Below are positions 11,301 through 21,900 of a stretch of DNA of 64,000 nucleotides, piece after piece. Position 1 is the first letter of the stretch, and each line of letters starts with the position of its first letter. Position numbers and translations under genes: made by a program. Under the pieces are notes generated by a model. The model did not search any database and was not told the DNA's origin. It worked only from the letters and a program-made list of their open reading frames with translations. The stretch is from Tigriopus japonicus. Its lineage: Eukaryota > Arthropoda > Copepoda > Harpacticoida > Harpacticidae. The stretch is taken from contig CM021314.1 of NCBI GenBank assembly GCA_010645155.1, positions 2,426,254 to 2,490,253 on the forward strand. The letters run 5' to 3'.

Positions 11301-13655
11301 TTTGTACCATTCCCAAATAAATACAACATTGCCGTCGTGATTTGTGGGGATTTGTAAAAGCGAGTGTCTAATGATTATTTTCACCACAATAATTATTGCT
11401 ATTGAAATGACTTATTGGTCCAAGAGATATATTCCATGCAAATGGAACACTTAATTCCGACTTTCGAATTTTTTTCAAGACTTTGATTTTCTTTTGACCT
11501 TTTTTAACTCGTAAGGGATGTCATTTTTGGCAGCCCTGTTTTTCGGGGAGACCAAACAAACAACAGCTGTTGACTTCTCTTTCCAATTTGTTTGTTCTTT
11601 GTTTGTGATTTCTATTTGTTTGATATGCTATCATTTGTTTGTCTTTGTTTGTTCTTGGTTATATTTGTTTGTTTTCCATCAGTAGTAACAACTCTTCTGT
11701 TTGGTCCTTCGAAAGTGCTGAACAAAAAGGCCGTTTAACATTGATCTGCGAAATAGATGTCTGAAATATATTAGAACAACACTGCTCTTAGTAGGTCTGA
11801 GACTTTAGTCAAAGTAATGCAAATATCCTTTTTCAGCAAGTTTAAGTTTAGTGTTTTGCCCGTGACCTCATTAACTTAATACAAATGCATTGCCTTTACC
11901 TCTCAAAATTGAACGGTCTCAAAAGTTTCTGGAACTTAAAAATGACTTCTACAGCTCAAATAAACACCGTGTCAGTCCTCTTTCAGACAACTAAATCCCA
12001 TGAATATTTGATATTTTCAAATTATTACTGTAAATATATATTTTTTAAAGGCATTGATTTTATGTCCATTTCGAAACTTCAAGCATTCATCCCCTAAAGA
12101 TTTTATTTCGATTGCAAAACATTGTTTCGTTCAATTTTCATTTTTTTGTATTTCTGCCATCACAATAATTACCTGAAAAGAGCTTTTATTTTTGCAAAAT
12201 TCAACAACGGTCAAGGAATTTTCAAAAAAGTACGATTTCTGTGGGTGACTTTGATTGTTAAGAGACTGATATGTAGGAAAAACATTGATTGAGTTTTGAA
12301 AGAGAAAGTTCATGAAAATTGACAGAATGCAACGGAAATGAGAAATATCTATTTGAAATGTTAACGGTCGGTGTTTTTGGGTATAATCATTTCGCAAGTT
12401 TGGATGCCCATGCCCTCAACGGCATAAAACAGTTGGAAAATGGCGACGTAATTAAAAAAGTAGCTAAGGATGGCCAGAATACAATAGCAAACGAAGGCTA
12501 CCTTACTTGGGCCAAAAACCATTCGTCAAAAAAGTTTTTTTAAGGAAAATAGCAAACATTTGACTTTGTTTTAACCCGTTTCTTCTACTGTGTCATCATT
12601 TCGAAACAACTTCAAGACCCAGTTTTAGGAACCCCTTTGTCAAAATTTCCACCCTATAAAATGGCGCTCTAAACGTCGAGGAAAACACGTCCCACGAAAT
12701 GTAAGTTGATGCAATTATTTGCAAAAACTTTTTGTCGCCAAAATAAGCTTGAAAGCAATACATCATCAAAATAACAGTTTCGAAACATTGTGATTTCTTT
12801 CCAAGTCACAAAAGTTAGTGATGGACCGAAAGCGCTTTCGGCGGGAAATTACGGCCGAAATTTCGGTTTCGGTTTCGGTTATGCCTACCGAAACCGAAAG
12901 CAGACAAGTTAAGCCCTCTTTCGGCCGAAACTTTCGGTTTCGGTTATGAGCCCTTTCGGTCCATCACTAACAAAAATGCTCAGAATTGAGCTACTTACGG
13001 ATGGAAACAAACCCGTGGGGACTCCATTTCTAATAATCTTATACGACGGTGTAAGACTCAGGGTGTAAGTGAACCCGTATTTCTCGCTGATGACATTGGT
13101 ATAGCGGATATTTGTGCCACCAGACGCCACTGAAGTTCCATTTTGTTCCGTGAAGATCAAATGTGGCCATGCATTCGTATGAAGTACTTTCAACTTCCGA
13201 CCTTTCAACGATTGAACGGGTTCAAACACCCAATGAGTGTCTTCTTCATTTTCACCCTCGCTGCTCTTCGATTTTGGGACCACCGCTGTGTAGCTCAAAT
13301 GCAGATTATCCCTGTATTTGGTAACGTTCCTGGGAACACGAGACACGAGGACTCGCTTGGTTATGACCAGTTTTTGGAACATGATCAATAATTGCTCATA
13401 ATCCCGAATGGCAGCAATATTCTCCACCAGTACCAAACATGATGTGTGTCGATATTGAGTGTGGTCGAACTGTGCCAAACGTTCCAATTGAAGAGTAGTG
13501 ACCAAATGGGGCCAGGTTTGACCCGTATCTTGGGGTGTTCCATTGATGAACACGAAATCGCAACGAGGATCATCCCTCAGAATCGTGTTCATGTGCTTCG
13601 AAATTGAGCGACTTTGGACCATTGAGAATACCAAAAGTAACAAAACCACCCTCAT
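8393..13655 (-). CDS. Ionotropic receptor (variant ionotropic glutamate receptor family)
   Basis: Two coding exons join in phase 0: 13655-12999 (219 codons, donor GTAAG) and 9430-8393 (345 codons plus stop), about 564 residues. The N-terminus MRVVLLLLVFSMVQS is a signal peptide. The first exon ends in the S1 half of the ligand-binding domain and the second resumes it (IQAQEGDLGLGEPIITYERF), keeping the arginine expected to bind the ligand carboxylate. Next come a membrane segment (LLLVFDVYTWVTLAVLTTTI), a pore-like stretch (SLALVSPLQESLPNR), a second segment (RYVTLFFWILLGNVF), the S2 lobe, and a last helix near the C-terminus. The usual SYTANLAAFL gating motif is replaced by AYRSNLLAALA. The roughly 200-residue N-terminal part is too short for a full glutamate-receptor amino-terminal domain, which fits a divergent chemosensory IR. 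The 3.6-kb intron is full of transposons. The start lies 421 bp from the kinesin-5 stop, on the same strand. The ligand is unknown. Confidence 0.88.
9663..10343. mobile_element. Mariner-derived element with ~180-bp inverted ends, in the IR intron
   Basis: GGTGGGGTGAAAAGTAACC at the left is mirrored at the right, and the similarity runs for about 180 bp at each end. The element is flanked by TA dinucleotides (9661-9662 and 10344-10345), as for Tc1/mariner. Between the arms, on the plus strand at about 9826-9935, is a relic of a mariner helix-turn-helix (DENVKKVHEMGLADRKVKVR). Stops follow, and most of the transposase is deleted. Confidence 0.78.
10783..11197. mobile_element. hAT-type MITE with CAGGGGTTCTTAAACT ends
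   Basis: Left end CAGGGGTTCTTAAACT; inverse of the right end CAGCGGTTCTTAAACT (one mismatch in 16). Flanks are GTCTAGAT (10775-10782) and ATCTAGAT (11198-11205), a 7/8 duplication. This terminal sequence is of a type widespread among animal hAT MITEs. No coding capacity. Confidence 0.85.
11219..11685. mobile_element. Candidate hAT-like MITE rich in TTTGTTTG
   Basis: A perfect 8-bp duplication TAACAACT brackets the segment (11211-11218 and 11686-11693). The ends are only loosely inverted (ACTCATGCGAACAAAT against CTACTGATGGAAAACAAAC). The interior is dominated by TTTGTTTG words in both halves. The duplication is strong; the exact end and the family are less certain. Confidence 0.6.
12816..12969. 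mobile_element. 154-bp hAT MITE in the IR intron
   Basis: TAGTGATGGACCGAAAG is mirrored exactly at the right end. Flanks are ACAAAAGT (12808-12815) and ACAAAAAT (12970-12977), 7/8 identical. The interior is repeated CCGAAAC/TTTCGG words, so the single strand could fold extensively. It lies only 29 bp from the donor of receptor exon 1. A partial relative lies at 16876-16955. Confidence 0.88.
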
Positions 13656-14041
13656 TGTTGAATGGTTGGACCAAAACTACCGAGATCTTTTCCGCCAAGC
13701 ATCATGTGGCTGTGGGATTTACATGCAAAGGTTGCACAGCCAATATCGAATTAGGTAAAAAGTATCGAAAGTTGACACGCTCACTAAGGAAATTTGTTTA
13801 TTTGGTTTTCTTCGGAATTATTTTGTTACAAGTGTCACCTTTAGTGTATCGATAGGAAAAGAGGGAAGGGCATCCATTCGAGCAAGAATATGTATGGGTA
13901 TCATTGATATATTCTAACATCAATGCGAATCATCAAGACAGATAGACAGACGCACCTGGGGTTTGGTACCAAGAGAGATGAATGAACACACGAGACGGCA
14001 TCATGAATGAAGGAGATGGATGAATTCACTAAGCGGCACTG

Positions 14042-14047
14042 TTTATT
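14042..14047 (-). promoter_or_regulatory. Poly(A) signal AATAAA for the kinesin-5 gene
   Basis: AATAAA on the minus strand begins 29 bp after the inferred kinesin-5 stop codon, a short but plausible 3' UTR. If it is used, the promoter of the downstream ionotropic receptor must lie in the roughly 390 bp between here and 13655. Confidence 0.5.
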
Positions 14048-14075
14048 AGATACTAGACGAGAGAGACGTCGAGAA

Positions 14076-15941
14076 TTAGTTGGATTGAGTGAGGATCTTT
14101 CGAGTCCGACTCGAGCTTCTGGAACGCGATCCAACATTGGACGAGGGGATGGAAGTGGACGGATAGGTCTTTGGTGGCTTCAACTTCGATCCCGGATGAA
14201 CAAACTTGTGTCCAGCGGGCTCTTTGTTCTCCTAGAATGAAAGGAAATGGGGGCTGGTTTAACGATGGAATTTCATGAAGTGACCGAAAATGCCCGTGAT
14301 TTACTTTGGATTAAAAATATTAGACCTAGTAAAGTAAAAAAGAAATGGTAGCATGAGATTGCGATTGTAACATAAATGAGTCCCAGCAGGCCAAACTTGG
14401 AGATATACGTACATGACCAGTTATTTAAAAAAAATCACCTAGAGCAAGGAAAAATAAGTGCACTAAATTTGTTTTTCTTAATATTTTGCTCATTCGAGGG
14501 AATAATATTCAAAAATTGTTCTGCAAATGTTTCTGCTCGTTCAAAAACTTGTTTCTGGTTTCCCTCAGAAATGTTGAAAATAATTGCGACTTTTCCAAAA
14601 TATTTCAATACATTTTTGTCTTTTGAACACATTTTGGCCATTTAAAGGGACTTTGATCCAAATTTTCAGGATTTTAGAAGGACAAGTTTGCTTTGCAACG
14701 GGATTTCTTTTCAGCCAATAATTTGGCGTGGTTTTGCTTGCGATACAATCCCACACAAATATGTTGAAACTCTGTAATATGGCTAAACCTAACACTAAAA
14801 TATTTTGTCTTTCCTTTGTAACCTTGTTTCACTTATTCCTGAATGATGGTTCGTTTGAAAAAAATATGAAGAACAAATTTTATCATTTTTTCCTAAGCGT
14901 TAGAAATCAGCGTTTCATTGCGTGTGTCCTTGTACTTGCCTTGCAAGTAGCTTTATGTAAAGAAGCTCATATGAGCTTCTGTAGCTTTATGTAACGAGTA
15001 ATCTCGCCAGAACTGACCGGTTCGCAATCAATTAGCTTTGAACTATAGCTTTTGACACGCATACTCTCATTTGAGACATGAACTGGGTATAAATCGATTT
15101 TCCGGTTAACAGTATGTTGCTTCAATTGCATCTGAAAAGTGATGCTAGTTATGCCATAAGCGTCGTCCTTGGAAAAAAAAAACTGAATCGACAGCTAAAC
15201 GAAACGCTAAGAAGTGTTCACCTTGGAGGATTTTGTCTCCTGGCCTGGCTTTAAAAATTACTATCAACTTGTTACCATTACTCACAATTCTAGCCCCATT
15301 AAGTACATTCTTTACATAATATCTCAAGCAACATTTTTTTTTTCCTTCCATCCCTCTCTAACTTGTGAACCAAAAACGAGAAATTGACTTACGGCATCAC
15401 TGACGTATCCTGGTTCCTCGGTCCCACTACTAATCCTGCTCACATTGGTGACCATGGACTCCTCAACATTCGAGTTCTGTCTCGAGATCTCTCGACTGCT
15501 GCTATTCCCGTAGAACACATCACTTTCGGTGACATTGGTCGAAGCCGAGTACACCGAATCCGTCTCCAGATCATCGTCGTCGTCATCCTCATCGATTTTG
15601 AGTCGCATAGCAGCGCCCAAATCTCGCGTTTGACGATATCGTCGAACCCGCACATCATCGGGCGTTCCTTCAATGATGGTTTTCGGGTAGGGACGCTCGA
15701 CACGCCCAGGGGTTTCGCCGGTGGGTCGGTCATTCTGAAGATCTTTGGTGAAGTATTCGGATTCCTTATGACGAGCTTCAAGCACCTCATTGCGGAGCTT
15801 TTGATCGTAGTCTTTGATCTGGGAACAACATCCATCAAAGTCGGAGAGACCCTCTTTGTTCCATTTGACGATCATGCTTTGGTGCGATTCGGTCTTCCGT
15901 TCCAAGGCCTTCAGAGACTCAGCACTGATCTTCTGGACGCT
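14076..15941 (-). other. KIF11: Kinesin-5 tail exons: BimC box, acidic run, last exon
   Basis: Exon 11 (15941-15393) encodes the end of the stalk, the BimC box and a highly acidic stretch ([12 protein letters not shown]) followed by a Ser-rich region. It ends at GCC with a consensus donor GTAAGT. The last exon (14231-14076) begins [18 protein letters not shown] and ends in an Arg/Ser-rich tail, [17 protein letters not shown]. If the donor is ignored, exon 11 reads 22 codons into the intron before a stop, so intron retention would give an alternative tail. The spliced form is preferred because the KEN-like basic tail matches kinesin-5 C-termini. Confidence 0.75.
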
Positions 15942-18900
15942 CTGTGAGAAAACGAAACATGGAGTAATGTCGTAAGCCCAAAAAATGAGACCACTTACCC
16001 TAGTGTGTTCTTGCAAGGTTTGCATTTGTTGCGGTGCTTCATCGGATCGAACTCGGATTTCTTGCTCCATGCCCAGATATCGGGCTTTCTCGTCCTCTTG
16101 TGCTTGAGCCACGAAGGTCTTTTCGTCCTCACGAATCCGATTGAGGCCTCCTTGTACCACCTTGAAAGCAGCCATTTGGTCTTGGTAAAGGTCGTTGACA
16201 TGTCCCATGGTCTTGATCCCGATCTCCTCGTGTCCATTATCGAAAGCGTGGCTTCGTTGACGGATACTCTCCAAAGCTCCAGAGACGATTGTGCTGGATT
16301 CCGTGTGTTCCTTTTGAGCTGATCGGACATTGGTTCGAATGTTGTTGATGCTGGAGCGAAGATCCTCAAACATGGCCTTGTACTCGGCACGATTAGCATT
16401 GAGAAGGTCCGTTAGTTGAGTCATGTCTTTCTCCATTTTCTGGCAACAAAATATGTTAGGAGGATTTTGAAATTGTTGGTTGCGTGTAAATTGCCATTGA
16501 AGAGATTGATACTCACTTGTTCCTTGGCGTCAAGAGTCTCCACTAAAGCGTTGATGGTGTCTTCGTTGGTGATTGAGAGAGTTTTCGCGTTAGCAAAGCA
16601 TTCGATTTGCTTCTTGTCGGTCGTCAACATGATCTCCGCGAGGAAGTCCTTAAAGCTGGATGTCAAACTCTCATCCATTGAAACCTATGGCAACAGTTGT
16701 ACAATTTACAATTGTTTAAACTTATTGCGCTCTTTCCATTTCATTTTATCGTTACACCATGGCATTTCAAATGGACAGTTTTTTTTTGGAATAGGGGACA
16801 CTCAATATTACATTTCAAGCCAGAGACGAAAAAATCTAGGAGATAATTCAGAAAAATCCTTAAAGATTACTTGATCGTGATGGACCGAGAGAGAGCCCGA
16901 AACCGCACGTTTCAGCCGAAAGAGGGCACAACCGAACCCAAAACCGACAGACTAAAAACGTATACCTTGTAGCTCTTTAGCGTGAACAAGCACAAAAACT
17001 TTGTATGCAATAGATATTTCAGGTTATTTTACGGGTTTTTGGACAAAAGCAAAGATTCAATTTCCATTCTTTCAAGTGTAAGTCTGCTCTTAGTTCCAGA
17101 TTCGGTTTTGACAGTGTTTTGGCTTCTGATCTATCATGGCTATCAACTCCTGCACATTTCCCCCCAAAAGTTGGAAAAAAAGATACTAGTAATAAACAAC
17201 TTACATGTTTCTTGAAGGCATCAATCATGGAATCCATCGAGGATTGCTGTCTCCTCAAAGAGGTCTCTTGCTCCTGAGCCACACTCAATGTGTTTGTGAG
17301 GTGCTTCTGGAGTGTCGAGCTCTGTTTGTCCATCTTTTGCTTGGTTCCTTGAAGCATTTTGGACAGGAACTCTTGCTCGGATTTCATGTGCGATGCAGCC
17401 AGACCATCGACTTTGGTCATGACTTGCTTGATGTCATCATCGGTCTTGGCGAGCTCTTCCACGGTCTCTTGGCCGAAATTCTCGCTCATCTTGACCACGT
17501 CATTCTGTTTGACAGTCACAATGTTACAGAGTTTGTCTTGAGTCTGACCACGCTCATCCAAAAGGGTTTCCATACGAACAAATCGATTCACCGACTGAGA
17601 TTGGAACTTGGAGGTGACCTTGGCATTCTGTTTCTCCAATTCACTAGATGACAACAAGAAAAAAAGATGGGAACCCCATAAAATGTGTTCTAAATTCAGA
17701 GAGAGTGAGAGGAGAGATGCCAATTCCCGATTTGAAAGGGATTTATCAGTCACAATCCTCATCCAATTTCCATAAACAGACGAGAGGAGAGAGTAGGATT
17801 TTGTGAAGGAGGCTGAACTAGAATACACTCTAGATTTTGATGAGGCGTGGGTGCGAAAATAAGGTCTCCGAATAACTCATTTGAGGCTTTGAGATCTTGA
17901 TCAGTGTGCACCATCTCGTTTTAATTCACCTGGACAAGGAATCAATTGTATGATCCGAGATGAGAACTTGTGTGGGTGAGAGACGATGAGAAACGATAAC
18001 GATAATTGGGACGCAAAAACTCTCCTGAATATTTAGTCCGTTTCTTTTTTTGTTCTTACTCTCCTGAATTTTGACTGGGCTTTAGTTGGCCTTACGTGTC
18101 AGTAGTCTTCCAAATCTAGACAAGAAGCCATCATTGGAACATGAACAACGCAATTGCTACACCTCAGCAATTTGAATCCAAATGACTTGGACAAACAGTC
18201 AAGCCATCACTGACAGAAATTGATCCTTCTATAATGACCAATTTTTATTTAAACATTGAACGTTCCTTGCTGTAAAAATACATTTGAGTATGCGCTTGCC
18301 AAAAGTACGAATTTAGAGGCGTCATATTCTCAGTTGAAACAGTACAGAGTCCAGATATTTTCAAAGGTGGATTAGCAATGATTCATCTTTGAATGCTATC
18401 TTGGCCGAGTGAGGAAAAAACACCCGAGAAAACAAATATAGACATGATGGAGTGGGCTTCCGAAGTCTTGGGCAAGATTAATGGCATCCACCAACCAGCC
18501 CAACTGGCTAGCTACATAGCTTTATACCCCTTTCAAGATCCAAGCATGACGTTCAATTTCTTGATTTGAAATCCGTTCTCTTAGCTCTAAAACAACGATG
18601 TTATTCATGCAGAATGAATTTCTTCTTCCTCGTTGAACTTGACAAGCAATGTATTGTTGCTTCAAGGCGCGAATACGAGGAATGACCACTCATGTTATTG
18701 TGACCATGGAACACGCGTTTTTTTCTATTTTTTTTTGCTTGTCAATCAGGCTAGAAACGTGTTGGAATTCAAAACACTTGGCTTGTTTTGAAATGCGTTG
18801 ACATTTGCACATCTTGTCGCCAGCCTTTCCAATGACATTTGGTGACAAATCTCGAAATGCTTTCAAGAAACTTGATCGACAGCGAGCCAAATCCGTCAGA

Positions 18901-21900
18901 AATGGCATGAAACGTTTCGTTTTGAACGGGTTCACTTTCCTCCTTTCCCTTTCGTCGAGATGTGTATTTTCGAAAAAGAATGACTTTTTCAAGGATCTCT
19001 GACACCTTTGGCCGAATTTGTTCACAATCACGATGGGTCACACATCGTCAAATTCTGACTCAAGCGAGTAGTTTGTCAAAGCAAGGATAACATGACCTCA
19101 ACATGGAGAAGTCGTTCAATCTGGGGACTTGATGACAAATCTGTTCTCTTTCAAAAAGGACAAACATCCATCAAACTCATGAGAAAAACATTTGCCATGG
19201 CTTTTGTTCGCCAGGAAACTCCATAAAATTGCATCTTTTCAGAAGTACAAAATTCCCAAGTACTGCATGAAAAATCTGGTCTTACCTTTTTCGTTCTCGA
19301 CTGGCATGAAGTTTGTCCAAATCGGAATATTGCTGATCAGCCACTTCTCGCAATTCCAAGGCTTGGCCTTTGATCTTTTGCTCCGTGTCCTTGTGACGAT
19401 CCACCAAATGCTCCTGGACCTCTTTTTCTTCTTGTGTCTTGTACAAGACCACACTTTTCTCCTCCAATTGCTTGATGGTGTCGCTTAAATCCTCTTGAAG
19501 TTTCTCGTTTTCCGCCGTTTTCAAATCGAACAAGCTCTAAGAAAATTGAGTGAGAACAAATGATAAGGGCATGAATGTATAGTAGCAGATTGCTTCTAGG
19601 ATCCGAATAAGTTTAGAAAAGGTCATCGCCATCAGATCGCAATCGCTCTTTTTAGATGAAGCAAGGGGGAAAGCCGGAGGTTAGTTATCCAAGTGGAGGA
19701 AGACGGACTTTTCGCTCGTGATGAACATGAGAAATGATGCCACATCAATTTGGCCTATTCAAAGCTCCGTGAGGGTAAAAAGGGCAGCCTTTTGGCAAAT
19801 TGATAAAAAGACAAGGCCAGATGTTGATGCTTGACAGTGATCTTCTAGATCACAGAAAATAAATCAATGACAAATACGGGACAAAACTTGCTAATATCTT
19901 AAGTCTTGATGAGTATGGGCGACTCGTACTATTTAGTACATTGTAGATCGAGTGAATAAATATATTGAAGAGCAATTTTTGCAATGAAGGTCGGCGTAAT
20001 GGCTTGGCAAAAAGCCAAAATGAGGCAAAAAAAAAGACGTTGGGTCGCTTTCAGTTATGCAAATGTGTCAGTCAGGTAGGAAAACAGGGTGAGTCAAACG
20101 AAGCGGACTTCCCTTCCATGGCCATTTCCAAGACATTTGCGTCTATTTTGGGAGGATTTGACTGGGTTTGAAATGATAATCTTGTATGGAAACCATTTCC
20201 GTTGCAGACCAGCCCTTAATAGGTCGTTTTGATTCTCATGCAAATCGGGCCTCGAGAATTTATGGCCGAAATTCTCGGCCCAAAGAATCGTACCCAAAGC
20301 GTGATCGCGAGATCTTTTGCGTTCAGTTTGGCCGTTGTAAATTGCAAATTGTCAGGTGCATTGAAAGGAACATCCTTATCATGAGGGGGTTAACAGACAG
20401 GCCTAATGCATGTCTTAGTTTTACGACTTGTCCGTCCGTGAATCCATGAAGTTAGAAGTAGTAGTGAATGGCGATTTCTCATAGAGCTCATCTCTCTGTG
20501 AGCGAATGAAGGAAATCAAGGGCCAACGCCCCATGGAAGTTGGGTGAACAGGTCAAGTGGGGATAACATCTCAAAATCCAATTTCAATGCAACAAAACTG
20601 AGGGTCTCACTCTCTCAATAATCAAATAGGGTCGAGTGGAGTGTACATACTACATGCTAGTCCATAGAGTGTATGTGTTCCTTTGAGTGGGTTGCAGACT
20701 GAATGGAGGAGGGCATACATAAAGGGGGACTGATCCGACTGTACAAGAACACGATGAACCCCATGGCATTCCAGGTGAAATATGCCGTCGAGCTTATTCA
20801 AGTTCAATACCGTTTTTGGAGGTGGAGAGAGTTGGCCTCTCGTTGACCAATCAAAGGGTAGAACATTGAAAATTCCCTCCTATTTTGGAGATGTTGAAGC
20901 ATGCTCTTGAACTCGTCTGGGTTCAGGGATTCAATAAATGGCGGAGGAAGTGCTTTTAATGTGTTTCCCCTTCCTCCACTGGGCAAAAACAGACCCATTT
21001 GCGATTTCACACTCACTTAAAGTGGCTACACTAACAAAACAATCAATTTGAGGGAAACATGTGGGGGGTTATTAACTTAATATTACAACGCCTAAGCTAA
21101 CCTCGAACGGAACATTCGTATGATACATGTCCCACATGCTTGAATACATCATTTAACTGCCATTCGGCTCTGTTTCCGAATGTCACGGATTAACATGAGA
21201 AAGACAGCTAGCTTACCGCGAGTTCTCGGAATTCTTTCCTCAATTGTTCAAGTTCTTGTCCTTTCTTTTCCAGCTCCTCCTTCTTCTCTTGGCTCATGAA
21301 CACGCCTCCATCGCGTTCCCGTTGTTCATCCAATTCTCGGCGAATCTGATCCACACGTGCTTGCATTTCCTGGAGGGTATTAAAAAGAAAGAGAACTTAC
21401 AAACACGATTACCCAGGTTAGATTTAGTGGATGGAGTATGTCTACATTAAAAACTAGCTTTAAGGTAGTCAGGTCATGCAGAAGCTATTACCGTGGTCAC
21501 GGTGAAGTATGTTGCAATAATGGAAATAAAAATAAGGGCCAGCGCGATTAGGGCACAGGGTATGAGACACACGCACAAAAGTTCGCGGCACGAATAGCGC
21601 TGGACTTTATTGGAGGACCTTTCTTGGTCTTGCGAACAGTTCGTTTGCACGGGTACTGATTGCCACAACATTGAGGCTCGCTTGGAGAGCCTTCGTGTCC
21701 AAGGATCCTGGTTTATGGACTCAGGCTGACGTCGGTAGCGATGGGGTTGTTGCATTGATTGTGATTGCTCGAGTTCCTGAGGATGTTGTCGAGAGGCCAC
21801 TCGTTCTGGCGGTCTTGGCCTTTGCAAAGGTGTCTCCTCGTTGGCAAAGTCCGCCGCCGGATTGCGTATAATTCTGGGCTTGGGATTAAGCGGATTCCGC

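Larger units (their letters stand above)
10547..11971. mobile_element. Element N with ~80-bp inverted ends, host to two later MITEs
   Basis: The left arm begins CACGGTGTTTATTTGAGCTG and an inverse arm ends at 11971. The arms match for about 80 bp, including GAAGTCATTTTT and AAACTTTTGA blocks. Two hAT-like MITEs (10783-11197 and 11219-11685) have inserted into it; without them and their TSD copies it would be about 525 bp. A similar inverted unit of about 520 bp occurs inside hAT element A (roughly 1672-2190), so N is a repeated family. I saw no clear target duplication. Confidence 0.6.

Noticed and set aside
15384..15947. 187-codon plus-strand open frame over kinesin-5 exon 11
   Set aside because: It is the antisense shadow of the real exon; it has no domain, and the minus frame is continuous with the kinesin stalk and BimC box.
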